39,381 bases of DNA from Ascidiaceihabitans sp. (GTDB lineage Bacteria; Pseudomonadota; Alphaproteobacteria; Rhodobacterales; Rhodobacteraceae). Under the pieces are notes generated by a model. It had not been told where the DNA came from, ran no database searches, and worked only from the letters and a program-made list of their open reading frames with translations. The stretch's first letter is position 1, and every line of letters begins with the position of its first letter. This document shows, piece after piece, positions 8,650-17,007 of this stretch. The stretch spans positions 1 through 39,381 of the forward strand of contig JAOKHV010000015.1 of NCBI GenBank assembly GCA_028248455.1, written 5' to 3'. Both the position numbers and the translations under genes were made by a program.

Positions 8650-8790
8650 ATGTCTAACCTTCTGACAGTGAGTTATTCAGCTTTAGCTGGTTTGATATTG
8701 GCAGTTCTTGTTGTAATGATTTGGCCAAATGATTGTGCAACAGATACTCAATTTCGAAACGCTGATGGTGGATGTGACCTAGGTGAATGA
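8650..8790 (+). CDS. Possible 46-residue membrane peptide
   Basis: An ATG-started frame encodes MSNLLTVSYSALAGLILAVL, then VVMIWPNDCATDTQFRNADG and CDLGE: one N-terminal hydrophobic segment (about residues 8-27) followed by a short polar tail with two cysteines. This would suit a single-pass membrane or exported microprotein. The ribosome site is weak and I recognise no family, so it may be chance. It lies in the 506-base gap (8535-9040) between rpsU and the recombinase. Confidence 0.3.
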   Translation: MSNLLTVSYSALAGLILAVLVVMIWPNDCATDTQFRNADGGCDLGE

Positions 8791-8849
8791 GAAATATTTC
8801 AGACGATACTGCCTACCATCTAAGATTTGGGGTGTTCTGTTTTTATAAT

Positions 8850-8986
8850 TTGTAAACACTGCTAGTCCCATAGTGTCAGCGTCCTTTAGGCTATCTTGTT
8901 AGCTTTACTTTTACTCAATATGCCTTAAGTTTCAAACTGATATATTGAGTGGATGTTGCCTGTTTTTTGAACTCAAGTGTTTACAA
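8850..8986. repeat. Nested inverted repeats beside the recombinase gene
   Basis: Outer arms: TTGTAAACACT (8850-8860) and AGTGTTTACAA (8976-8986), 11 of 11 complementary. Inner arms: ACTCAATAT (8913-8921) and ATATTGAGT (8942-8950), 9 of 9. The 137-base block lies 55 bases past the recombinase stop. It could be an end of the integrated element, a recombinase site, or a terminator-like structure. Confidence 0.5.
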
Positions 8987-9040
8987 TTTTTGGCAAAAAA
9001 CGAAGAAGACATAGGTGCGATCCGACCTGTTGATGCTCAA

Positions 9041-9982
9041 TTAGTGTCTTCGTAATAGCCCCATCCAGTAGTGTAAAAAAATCTTAGTCATGTCCTCAAG
9101 TAGTACTTCGGTTGGTGTCATTGTCCCATATTGCTTGCGTGTCTTAGAGCTACCTTCAGATTTGTGGCCCATAATGTACTCAGCATGAGAGGGGTCAACT
9201 GATACCGCAGTTGTTCTGTCTTTAAGGGTGTGTCTGGCAGAGTATGGGGCAACATCATTATCTTTTATGCTAGCGATGGACCTAACAATGTTACGGAGTG
9301 CTGTAGAAGCATTTCCGTGCCCTTTGGCAGTATAGTAGTTTGGGAATACAGGAGCGTCATTCTCAGAGGGAATTTCGTAGGTTCTAAAAGCGTCAAGTAT
9401 TAGTGCAAGGATGGGGACAGCTTGTTCCATATCACTCTTGTCCATAAGGCGTGTTGAGCTTGTACGGAATATCACGTGAGGCATGTTAGAGCTAAGTTTT
9501 AAGTCCTTAACTTGTAGTCCAACAGCTTCACTTGCCCTACAACCAGTGAATAGAATCAATAAAAACATTACTTTAAGTTCATTGTTTAAGAATTTTTTTA
9601 AAAAAAATGATAAGTAGGAGAACCATTCATCTGGATTGAATGATCTGCGATTGCGAGCTTCTTCTTTCTCTAATGCCTTGTTGGATAGTCCAGCGAAAGG
9701 GTTGAATACGTTCTTTCCCTTCATCTCTGTATTCCAGCAGTTGATAACTGCCGAGAACGTATTATTGTAACGATTTCTGGTTTCAGACTTAGGGTAAGTA
9801 TTCCACATCCAGTCGGATACGACTTGTCTGTTTAAGTCATCTAGCTTGGTATTTGGACCATCCATAGATAGAGCAAACCTTTCAAGCAGCGCACTAGTCT
9901 TAAATTCGCACTCGGATTCTTTGTCAGGTAACCGCCTCTTATGTTGTTTGTTTTGATGTATAACTCTGTTGCATCGGCTCAT
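9041..9982 (-). CDS. Tyrosine recombinase/site-specific integrase
   Basis: 313 residues. A core-binding region (about 28-85: LERFALSMDGPNTKLDDLNR) precedes the catalytic domain. Catalytic candidates: Arg149 in FTGCRASEAVGL, Arg250 in PYSARHTLKD, His273 in MGHKSE and Tyr285 in KQYGTMTP; the usual first His of HxxR is a Tyr here, as in some phage-type integrases. It is shorter than many island integrases, lacking an N-terminal arm-binding domain. The ATG overlaps the stop of the longer upstream frame (ATGA), implying translational coupling. It lies 680 bases from tRNA-Asn on the same strand, a common integration site. Base composition is AT-richer than the flanks. Confidence 0.9.
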   Translation of the reverse strand: MSRCNRVIHQNKQHKRRLPDKESECEFKTSALLERFALSMDGPNTKLDDLNRQVVSDWMWNTYPKSETRNRYNNTFSAVINCWNTEMKGKNVFNPFAGLSNKALEKEEARNRRSFNPDEWFSYLSFFLKKFLNNELKVMFLLILFTGCRASEAVGLQVKDLKLSSNMPHVIFRTSSTRLMDKSDMEQAVPILALILDAFRTYEIPSENDAPVFPNYYTAKGHGNASTALRNIVRSIASIKDNDVAPYSARHTLKDRTTAVSVDPSHAEYIMGHKSEGSSKTRKQYGTMTPTEVLLEDMTKIFLHYWMGLLRRH

Positions 9983-10125
9983 GTTGAAGACATCGTTGTG
10001 TCTACTTCACTTGAGATGGCGGCCAGTTGAGCAACTAATGGGTGGTTTTCATCTAATTCTTTACGAGGCGTCTCATAGCCATTCTGCCCCCAGCGACCTT
10101 CTTTATAGTCCCTGGCTCGTTGTTC

Positions 10126-10464
10126 CTAATCAACAGTTTCATGGATCATCGCGTCAAGGATTAGGTCTTTGTGATCTTTGACAGAGTAATTCCAATCATG
10201 AACAATTTTCTTGAACGCATCAATTTCTTCATCAGTGGCATTGTGATCTAGGGCAGGGGCTTGGTCAGGGTGAGCACCGTAATGTACTGCCATCTGCTTA
10301 GCTGAGGTCACAGCGGACTGTAACATCTCTGATTTGTTAGCAGGTTGCCCATACGGCTTCTCAGCTAAGGCTTTAGCGGCTTCAAAGCGTTCAGTCTCTG
10401 CTACCCAACGTCTTTGAGTGACAGCACGATCGGTGGTATCTAAAGGCGGTTTCCATTCAGTCAT
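10126..10464 (-). CDS. Hypothetical protein; frame continues past an amber stop to the integrase
   Basis: 112 residues, MTEWKPPLDTTDRAVTQRRW to MIHETVD, soluble, rich in charged residues and alanine; I recognise no family. After the TAG the same frame runs on for 48 codons (GRWGQNGYETPRKELDENHP, ending TTMSST) and stops at 9979-9981 in an ATGA overlap with the integrase start. That arrangement suggests the original protein was about 161 residues and the TAG replaced a sense codon (CAG to TAG is one base change). The gene may therefore be broken, or read through. Linkage suggests an accessory gene of the integrated element; no helix-turn-helix typical of an excisionase is evident. Confidence 0.6.
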   Translation of the reverse strand: MTEWKPPLDTTDRAVTQRRWVAETERFEAAKALAEKPYGQPANKSEMLQSAVTSAKQMAVHYGAHPDQAPALDHNATDEEIDAFKKIVHDWNYSVKDHKDLILDAMIHETVD

Positions 10465-10661
10465 AAGTTCACCCGTTGCTGTTCTGGGAAAGTGTACTTA
10501 GAGTTTCTTATGTACTGGACGCCTGTATCTAAAATTGCCTCAAGGTGGGTCAAAAAGATAGCTTAGTTTGGGTACCATTTACAAAACCTATGTACCGGGT
10601 GCGTACCGAGTTGCCATAAAAATCAACAAATAGAGTATTGTAAGGGGTTTTTGGGGTAAAA

Positions 10662-10736
10662 TGGCTCCGGCGGTAGGGATCGAACCTACGACAAATTGAT
10701 TAACAGTCAACTGCTCTACCGCTGAGCTACGCCGGA
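10662..10736 (-). tRNA. tRNA-Asn (GTT)
   Basis: 75 bases including an encoded CCA. The acceptor stem starts TCCGGCG and closes with CGCCGGA. The anticodon loop CTGTTAA gives GTT, and the T-loop is TTCGATC. All arms are intact. The recombinase module lies immediately on its 3' side, so this is the likely insertion site, although I found no second copy of the tRNA 3' end within the window. The 197-base gap 10465-10661 holds nothing else I can name. Confidence 0.97.
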
Positions 10737-10817
10737 ACGGTACGGCTGATATAGCGAGGGTGTTTTGCCTCGTCCAGAGGCTTTTTCGCTTTTACTGAAA
10801 ATAATTTACCTTTAAAC

Positions 10818-11729
10818 TTACAATCGAATGAATTGGGTGTTCTCAGATAGTTTTCCCAAAGCTGATACTTCAGATTGTCTCACTAAATCAATTAGATGCG
10901 CAAGAACGTTGCGCGTTGCTGCACCCAGCAATGCCGGTGGTGTATCTGTGTATATAGCCTTGGCCAACTCTTGTGCTGTGGCAGGTGCTTCCTCAAGAAG
11001 CTCCAGAATGGATGACTCACGGTTGAGGCGGTGTTCAATCAGCCAATCAAGGCGCTCTGCGGGATCGGCAACGGGGCCGCCATGACCTGGATAAAAGATT
11101 CTCCAATCGTGATCTTCTAATTTTGCGCAGGATTCCATGAAATCGGTTAGATCGCCGTCAGGTGGCGACACCAGTGAGCTGGCCCAACCCATCACGTGAT
11201 CGGCGGTAAAGCAAAGGTCCTTCCATGCCAAACAGATGTGATTGCCGATATGGCCCGGCGTATGGATCACTTCAAGCTGCCAATCGCTACCGTTTATATA
11301 ATCACCGTCCTCGACGATATCATCTGGTTTGAAGTCGTGATCGATTCCTTCGCCACCTCCAACCATGCCTGTTTCAGCGAGTTTGATCATCGCCTCGCTG
11401 CGTCCTGCAGTGGCATCCCCGAATGCTATGACGGGTGCATCTGTTGATTTGGCAAGAGCGCGCGCAAGGGGGGAGTGATCAAGGTGAGTGTGTGTGACGA
11501 TGATATGCGTGATCTTTTGGTCCGGCCCAACTGCGTTAAGAATCGCCTGAAGATGTGTTGCGTCATCTGGCCCTGGATCAATCACCGCAAGATCCGTTGT
11601 ACCGACCAAATAGGTGTTGGTGCCACGGTAGGTCATCGGAGAGGGGTTCGGGGCCACAATACGGCGTACCCCAGTTTCAAGGGTCTCTGCCGAGACGACT
11701 TGGGGATTGAAATCATCTGGTGGCGTCAT
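10818..11729 (-). CDS. MBL-fold metallo-hydrolase (LACTB2-like)
   Basis: 303 residues. The metal-binding THTHLDH is at His80, His82, Asp84 and His85; further ligands are His160 (HTPGH), Asp177 (FTADHV) and His216 (FYPGHG). The N-terminal MTYRGTNTYLVG and the C-terminal winged-helix-like region (LEEAPATAQELAKAIY onward) match the LACTB2-type subgroup, whose human member is an endoribonuclease; bacterial substrates are mostly unknown. It is divergent from the sensor kinase gene 45 bases away. Cytosolic. Confidence 0.9.
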   Translation of the reverse strand: MTPPDDFNPQVVSAETLETGVRRIVAPNPSPMTYRGTNTYLVGTTDLAVIDPGPDDATHLQAILNAVGPDQKITHIIVTHTHLDHSPLARALAKSTDAPVIAFGDATAGRSEAMIKLAETGMVGGGEGIDHDFKPDDIVEDGDYINGSDWQLEVIHTPGHIGNHICLAWKDLCFTADHVMGWASSLVSPPDGDLTDFMESCAKLEDHDWRIFYPGHGGPVADPAERLDWLIEHRLNRESSILELLEEAPATAQELAKAIYTDTPPALLGAATRNVLAHLIDLVRQSEVSALGKLSENTQFIRL

Positions 11730-11774
11730 GGGATGGGTCTTTCGCTTGGAGCTTGATGTGAGTATGGTTTAGTT

Positions 11775-13058
11775 ATGATCTTTAAATGGCTCAAACACTA
11801 TATGCCGCGCAGTTTATATGGACGTGCAGCATTGATCCTGATGCTGCCTGTTGTAGTCCTGCAGCTGGTTGTTACGGTAGTTTTCATGCAGCGCCACTTT
11901 GAAGGCGTCACGATGCAAATGTCCACGACTGTCGCGCGTGAGGTTGAGTTGGTATTGTCAGGTGTGCCAGAGACCACCTTGGACGTTCTCGATATAAAGC
12001 TCTCTAACGTTTCGCGTGATACACTGGCGGAACCCAACACACGCCTTTGGTACGACTTTTCAGGTGTCATTATTACCCGAAACCTGACCAAAATTTTACC
12101 TCAGATCAAAGTGATCGACCTTTATAACGATGATTTTGTTCGTTTGGTTGCAGATGTCGACGGTCAAGCAAAAGAGATTGTGTTCGATCGGGGTCGTATT
12201 TCAGCTGCCAAACCCCATCAGTTGTTTGTAAATATGATGTTCTATGGGTTTCTTTTCACCCTGGTTGCCTTGATCTATTTACGCAACCAATTGCGCCCGA
12301 TAAAACGCTTGGCAACAGCGGCTGAGGCCTTTGGGCGTGGCCGCAAAATGCCGTTTTTGCCAACTGGTGCAACAGAGGTGCGTTCAGCGGGTACTGCTTT
12401 TGTGGATATGCGCAACCGCATTGAACGCCAAATTGAAACCCGGACATTGATGTTATCTGGGGTTAGTCATGATTTGCGCACGCCGCTAACGCGTATGCGT
12501 TTGGCGCTTGCGATGCTGGATAATAACGAGCGCGAGTCGTTGGAGCAAGACGTTGATGAGATGCAGGGCATGATAGACGCCTTCCTTGAATTTTCGAAAG
12601 GTGGGCAGGCGACGGAGCCTGAGGCGGTCGCAGTACACACATGGATTGAACAAGTCGTTGCTGATTGCGCACGCGCAGAACGCGAGGTGTCATTGGTTCA
12701 TAGCGAGGGCGAGGGCACTGTTATGTTACATCTTGGTGGTATGCGTCGTGCGCTGGATAATTTAATAGGAAATGCTGCGTGCTATGGTTCAAAAGCTGAA
12801 GTTTCTATGGACCTGACCGATAAGTTCTTGCGTCTACGGGTAGAAGATGATGGTCCGGGTATCCCTGAAAATCGCCGTGCGGAAGCCCAGCGTCCATTTA
12901 CACGGCTAGATCCGTCACGCAATCAGGACAAGGGTGGAAGTGTTGGTCTTGGGCTAGCGATTGCTACAGATATAGCACGTGCCCATGGTGGTGTGTTGCG
13001 ATTGGGAGAAAGCGAGCGTTTGGGTGGCTTGCGTGCGGACATAGTGATTGCACGTTGA
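11775..13058 (+). CDS. EnvZ-like membrane sensor histidine kinase
   Basis: 427 residues. Transmembrane segments at about 18-38 and 150-168 flank a periplasmic sensor of about 110 residues. A HAMP domain follows (LRPIKRLATAAEAFGRGR), then the H-box GVSHDLRTPLTRMR with His232, the N-box LDNLIGNAACYG, DGPGIP and GLGLAIA. This is the EnvZ type that phosphorylates OmpR-class regulators. No response regulator is adjacent: upstream is the divergent MBL gene and downstream a tRNA. Its partner must be encoded elsewhere, so the stimulus and target are unknown. Confidence 0.92.
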   Translation: MIFKWLKHYMPRSLYGRAALILMLPVVVLQLVVTVVFMQRHFEGVTMQMSTTVAREVELVLSGVPETTLDVLDIKLSNVSRDTLAEPNTRLWYDFSGVIITRNLTKILPQIKVIDLYNDDFVRLVADVDGQAKEIVFDRGRISAAKPHQLFVNMMFYGFLFTLVALIYLRNQLRPIKRLATAAEAFGRGRKMPFLPTGATEVRSAGTAFVDMRNRIERQIETRTLMLSGVSHDLRTPLTRMRLALAMLDNNERESLEQDVDEMQGMIDAFLEFSKGGQATEPEAVAVHTWIEQVVADCARAEREVSLVHSEGEGTVMLHLGGMRRALDNLIGNAACYGSKAEVSMDLTDKFLRLRVEDDGPGIPENRRAEAQRPFTRLDPSRNQDKGGSVGLGLAIATDIARAHGGVLRLGESERLGGLRADIVIAR

Positions 13059-13097
13059 TCATTAGGTTGTTTGCGTGAACGGGCTTGTAAAAGTTCT

Positions 13098-13229
13098 TTA
13101 ACATTTCAACAGCTGGGTAGTGTTCAGAAACGGGCATTTGCGATACTGAATGAGTAAGCGTTCGGCCTGAGGATCACCCAAAACCGTATCAGGGTAACCA
13201 TCTGTAATATAAGGAAATATGTCGAAATA
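13098..13229 (-). pseudogene. Possible gene end abutting the CAT tRNA
   Basis: Directly past the 3' end of the tRNA, one frame without a start codon reads FPYITDGYPDTVLGDPQAER, then about 20 more residues to TAA at 13098-13100. The composition looks like real protein and it begins at the tRNA boundary, as would the tail of a gene cut by integration at the tRNA. I do not recognise the family. It may be chance: 43 codons is short. Confidence 0.25.
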
Positions 13230-13306
13230 TGGTAGGCCCGGTAGGACTTGAACCTACGACAAAAGCGTTATGAGCGCTCTGCTCTAACCAACTGAGCTAC
13301 AGGCCC
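13230..13306 (-). tRNA. tRNA with CAT anticodon (elongator Met, or Ile2 if lysidine-modified)
   Basis: 77 bases with encoded CCA. Acceptor GGGCCTG pairs with CGGGCCT, including two wobble pairs. The anticodon loop CTCATAA gives CAT and the T-arm is GTAGG TTCAAGT CCTAC. The paired first base excludes the initiator tRNA. Whether it is elongator Met or a TilS-modified Ile decoding AUA cannot be settled by eye. Confidence 0.93.
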
Positions 13307-13420
13307 GCCATACACGTTGGGTAATAGGGGGATGCACGAAGGTCAAGCCTTAGCGTTGCACAAATCGCTACAATGTCGTAACTCGCGCCCATAGTCTTTT
13401 TTAACGCTGGAGCCACGCCC

Positions 13421-14461
13421 ATGAGCACCCAAAAAAACGGGATCACCTATGCAGACGCAGGTGTAGATATTGATGCGGGTAATGAACTGGTTGATCGTAT
13501 CAAACCAGCTGCCAAACGCACGACACGCCCCGGTGTTATGTCTGGGCTGGGTGGCTTTGGCGCGATGTTCGATCTTAAAGGGGCAGGGTACAAAGACCCG
13601 ATCCTAGTGGCTGCTACCGACGGTGTTGGTACCAAGCTGCGCATCGCGATTGATACGGGCAACGTGGACGGCGTTGGTATCGATTTGGTTGCCATGTGCG
13701 TCAACGATCTGGTTTGTCAAGGTGCAGAACCATTGTTTTTCCTAGATTATTTCGCGACTGGCAAGCTAGAGCTGGACCAAGCGACCCGCATTATCGAGGG
13801 TATTGCCAAGGGTTGTGAACTATCTGGCTGTGCTTTGATTGGTGGCGAAACTGCTGAAATGCCGGGGATGTATCCAGCGGGCGATTTCGATCTTGCTGGT
13901 TTCTCCGTTGGTGCGATGGAACGTGGCGCTGAGCTGCCCAAGGACGTTGCCGAGGGGGATGTGCTCTTGGGCTTAACCTCTTCTGGTTTGCACTCCAACG
14001 GTTACTCCTTGGTTCGTAAATTGGTTGAGCATTCCGGCCTAGCATGGGGCGATGATTGCCCATGGGCTGAGGGTACGTTGGGCGAGGCTTTGTTGGCCCC
14101 AACAACCTTGTACGTCAAAGGCGCGGTTGCTGCGATGGATGACGTGAATGCACTTGCCCATATCACGGGTGGAGGCCTGACTGAAAACCTCCCACGTGTC
14201 CTGACAGATGGCATGGGTGCCGACATCAACTTGGATGCTTGGGACCTGCCTGCAGTGTTCAAATGGTTGACTGCACAGGGTGGCATGGAAGAAGCTGAAT
14301 TGCTCAAAACCTTCAACTGCGGCATTGGCATGATTGCTGTTGTCCCAGCAGATAAGGTAGAAACGGCACGTACTGCATTCACGGATGCAGGACATGGTGT
14401 TGTTGAAATGGGCCATATTAACAAGGGCGAAGGCGTCTGTTATAAGGGCTCACTTCTGTGA
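13421..14461 (+). CDS. purM: Phosphoribosylformylglycinamidine cyclo-ligase
   Basis: 346 residues, full length. The start ([20 protein letters not shown]) and the motifs [41 protein letters not shown] and [13 protein letters not shown] are those of PurM, which closes FGAM to aminoimidazole ribonucleotide with ATP in step 5 of purine synthesis. The ATPase lid and substrate residues are all present. The stop overlaps the purN GTG start (CTGTGAC), so the two enzymes are translationally coupled. Cytosolic. Confidence 0.97.
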   Translation: MSTQKNGITYADAGVDIDAGNELVDRIKPAAKRTTRPGVMSGLGGFGAMFDLKGAGYKDPILVAATDGVGTKLRIAIDTGNVDGVGIDLVAMCVNDLVCQGAEPLFFLDYFATGKLELDQATRIIEGIAKGCELSGCALIGGETAEMPGMYPAGDFDLAGFSVGAMERGAELPKDVAEGDVLLGLTSSGLHSNGYSLVRKLVEHSGLAWGDDCPWAEGTLGEALLAPTTLYVKGAVAAMDDVNALAHITGGGLTENLPRVLTDGMGADINLDAWDLPAVFKWLTAQGGMEEAELLKTFNCGIGMIAVVPADKVETARTAFTDAGHGVVEMGHINKGEGVCYKGSLL

Positions 14462-15048
14462 CAAAACGGGTTGCTATATTTGTCTCCGGAGGGGGATCAA
14501 ATATGAAGGCATTGGTGCATGACATGCAGGGGGATCACCCTGCGCGTCCATGTGTCATTGTCTCAAACAACCACGATGCTGGCGGCATTGCATGGGCCAA
14601 AGAGCAGGGGATCGCGACTGAGATTGTGGATCATCGTCCTTTTAGCAAAGACCGTGCCGCGTTTGAAGCGCAGCTGTCCAAAGCGTTAGACCGACATTCC
14701 CCTGATATGATTTGTTTGGCTGGCTTTATGCGGGTTTTGACGGCAGGTTTCGTGACCCCTTGGCATGGCAAGATGCTGAATATTCATCCATCGCTTTTGC
14801 CTAAATATAAGGGGCTGCACACCCATGTGCGCGCTTTGGAAGCGGGTGACAGAACCCATGGCTGTACGGTTCATGAAGTGACGCCGCTGCTGGATGATGG
14901 GCCGATTTGGGGGCAGGCCAAAACTGATGTTTTGGACGGTGATACCCCTGATACTTTGGCGGCCCGGATATTGGTCCAAGAACACAAATTATACCCTGCT
15001 GTATTACGTCGGTATTGCGTCGGTATGACGTCGGTGCTGTACCTGTAG
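14458..15048 (+). CDS. purN: Phosphoribosylglycinamide formyltransferase
   Basis: 196 residues from a GTG start overlapping the purM stop. Signatures: [51 protein letters not shown] (catalytic Asn and His) and [12 protein letters not shown] (catalytic Asp). PurN transfers formyl from 10-formyl-THF to GAR. The extreme C-terminus is odd: after YPAVLRR the last codons are three copies of an 11-base repeat (15003-15035), giving [11 protein letters not shown] instead of the usual short tail. The active site is untouched, so function is probably retained. Confidence 0.96.
   Translation: MTKRVAIFVSGGGSNMKALVHDMQGDHPARPCVIVSNNHDAGGIAWAKEQGIATEIVDHRPFSKDRAAFEAQLSKALDRHSPDMICLAGFMRVLTAGFVTPWHGKMLNIHPSLLPKYKGLHTHVRALEAGDRTHGCTVHEVTPLLDDGPIWGQAKTDVLDGDTPDTLAARILVQEHKLYPAVLRRYCVGMTSVLYL
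15003..15035 (+). repeat. 11-base tandem repeat in the purN 3' end
   Basis: Three consecutive units: ATTACGTCGGT, ATTGCGTCGGT and ATGACGTCGGT. The same unit occurs twice at 38558-38579, more than 23 kb away. The first unit overlaps codons that encode the native LRR of PurN. Confidence 0.8.
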
Positions 15049-15124
15049 ATTGCGATGCTGGTATTCGTTTGTGCGATGGTGTACCCAATTCTCAAATATT
15101 AACTTTGTGGACGACAAATAGCGC

Positions 15125-16285
15125 ATGATCACGATTACAACGACCGAGGCTTTAGCCGAATATTGCACCCAAGCCCGTCAACATGACTATGTCACGATCG
15201 ACACAGAGTTCCTGCGCGAACGCACCTATTATTCCAAGCTTTGTTTAATCCAACTTGCGATGCCCGGCACTGATGCCAACAACGCGGTTTTGGTTGATCC
15301 ATTGGTTGAAGGCCTATCACTTGAGCCGCTTTATGAGCTTTTCCGCGACACCTCTGTTGTCAAAGTATTCCATGCGGCACGTCAAGATCTCGAAATCTTC
15401 TTTGTGGATGCTCAGGTGTTCCCTGAGCCGTTGTTCGATACCCAAGTGGCCGCGATGGTTTGTGGCTTTGGCGAACAGGTTGGCTATGAGACACTGGTGA
15501 AAAAGATCGCGCGTGAGCAGGTCGATAAATCATCCCGTTTCACCGATTGGTCACGCCGTCCATTGACCGATGCGCAAAAGACTTACGCGATTGGTGACGT
15601 AACCCACCTGCGTCAGGTTTATGAGTTCCTTGCCAAGAAACTGGAAGAAAACAACCGCAGCCACTGGGTCCAAGAAGAGTTGGGTATTTTGACCAACCCT
15701 GACACCTATATTGTCAAGCCGATTGATGCGTGGAAACGGGTTAAGACCCGCACATCTACCGCAAAATTCATGGCCGTTGTTCAAATGCTGGCTGCCTTTC
15801 GCGAAGAATACGCCCAAAGCCGCAATGTTCCGCGCAACCGTGTGTACAAGGATGATGCATTGGTCGAATTGGCCAGCAACAAACCGAAGACCATGGAAGA
15901 CCTAAGCCGTTCACGTCTTCTGTTACGTGAAGCACGTCGCGGCGACATTGCTGATGGTATCCTAGCAGCTGTTGTTAAGGGCGTTGGTATGCCTGCAGAT
16001 CGTGCGCCAAAACCTGTGGGTGGGCGTGAGAAGCTGCAAGTAAACCCAGCCTTGGCTGATTTGCTGCGTGTGCTTTTAAAAGCCAAAACCGAAAGTGCCG
16101 GTGTTGCAGCCAAGTTGATCGCCTCGGCTGCCGATTTAGATGCGATGGCGGGCGGCATTCGCGATGTTGCCGCTGTGTCCGGCTGGCGTGCAGAAGTGTT
16201 TGGCGAAGATGCCTTGCGCCTTTGTGAAGGCAAGATCGCATTGGCGGCTGTTGGAAATGACGTAAAAGTTGTTCCACTCGACTGA
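15125..16285 (+). CDS. rnd: Ribonuclease D
   Basis: 386 residues. The DEDDy exonuclease domain shows DTEF (Asp and Glu, ~residue 25), FHAARQDLEIF and the YAIGDVTHLRQVYEFL motif carrying the last Tyr and Asp; an HRDC domain follows (KFMAVVQMLAAFREEYAQSR). RNase D trims 3' ends of tRNA precursors and other small RNAs. It follows purN by 76 bases on the same strand and may share its transcript; a shared hairpin at 16297-16312 ends the unit. Confidence 0.95.
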   Translation: MITITTTEALAEYCTQARQHDYVTIDTEFLRERTYYSKLCLIQLAMPGTDANNAVLVDPLVEGLSLEPLYELFRDTSVVKVFHAARQDLEIFFVDAQVFPEPLFDTQVAAMVCGFGEQVGYETLVKKIAREQVDKSSRFTDWSRRPLTDAQKTYAIGDVTHLRQVYEFLAKKLEENNRSHWVQEELGILTNPDTYIVKPIDAWKRVKTRTSTAKFMAVVQMLAAFREEYAQSRNVPRNRVYKDDALVELASNKPKTMEDLSRSRLLLREARRGDIADGILAAVVKGVGMPADRAPKPVGGREKLQVNPALADLLRVLLKAKTESAGVAAKLIASAADLDAMAGGIRDVAAVSGWRAEVFGEDALRLCEGKIALAAVGNDVKVVPLD

Positions 16286-16292
16286 TTGAATG

Positions 16293-16318
16293 GGCAGGGA
16301 TCAAATGATCCCGCCATT
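16293..16318. terminator. Bidirectional hairpin between rnd and the lipoprotein gene
   Basis: GGGATC (16297-16302) and GATCCC (16307-16312) with loop AAAT, extended outward by GGC and GCC. It sits between convergent genes and could stop both. T-tails are weak. Confidence 0.5.
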
Positions 16319-16343
16319 ATTAGTGTTTGAATTTTCGAATGAA

Positions 16344-16874
16344 TTAACGGTGGCGTGACGTTTGCGCGTTGCGTGCAGCTTCGACACGGATTGTGCGAAC
16401 GTCTGATAGCTCTTGGTCTGTCAAAGCACGTGCTGCAACAACTTTGCGTGTATGCGTTGAACCGACAGCGCGTGCCCATGGAGGCCGAATGCCTTCCAAA
16501 CGATATGTCAAAACACCATTAACGGGTGTCTCGTCTTCTGTTGCTGGAGTTAGCTGAACTTGAAAAACACCTTGGACAGCTGTTAGCCCAGTCGCGCGGA
16601 TTATGGCACCACCTGGAACCCGTTCAATAATTAGATTTGTGACCTGATCGATCGGCGTCCCAAGATAAATTGCATCGCGGTCTCGTTTCATTTTGAAAAG
16701 ACCGCTCTTGGCCTCAGCGATTAGCGGATTGGTCGGCTCTGCTTGTTCGGAAATAGCTTTTGATGCGCGGCTTTTGCCAAACCAGTTTATGGGATTTACA
16801 GCGCTTTCACGCATTGCACCGCAAGCGCTGAGGGATACGGCTGAAATAAGAACTGCTGTGGTCAAAATACGCAT
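16344..16874 (-). CDS. Conserved lipoprotein of unknown function
   Basis: 176 residues. A signal peptide of about 17 residues ends in the lipobox LSAC, predicting lipidation at Cys18 and attachment to a membrane. The mature part carries AVNPINWFGKS and GTPIDQVTNLIIERVPGGAI, a layout I associate with a conserved Rhodobacterales lipoprotein with no known role. The end is basic (ARNAQTSRHR). It converges with rnd and is divergent from sufE 133 bases away. Confidence 0.8.
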   Translation of the reverse strand: MRILTTAVLISAVSLSACGAMRESAVNPINWFGKSRASKAISEQAEPTNPLIAEAKSGLFKMKRDRDAIYLGTPIDQVTNLIIERVPGGAIIRATGLTAVQGVFQVQLTPATEDETPVNGVLTYRLEGIRPPWARAVGSTHTRKVVAARALTDQELSDVRTIRVEAARNAQTSRHR

Positions 16875-17007
16875 AAGGCTGCCCGCAATGTTGTTTTCGT
16901 ATTTGGTAGCCTATTGTGATGGCGTTGGGAAGAGTGTGGCCTGAAAAGGGTGTGGACCTTTGGGGAGGTGCGCATTACCTATCTGTGACACAGTAGCTGA
17001 GGGTACG

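Noticed and set aside
15003-15035. CRISPR-like array
   Set aside because: Units are 11 bases and directly adjacent with no spacers, so this is a short tandem repeat.
15781-16479. 232-codon minus-strand frame opposite rnd
   Set aside because: Low-complexity Arg/Ser/Ala composition, antisense to RNase D and crossing into the lipoprotein gene; a shadow frame.
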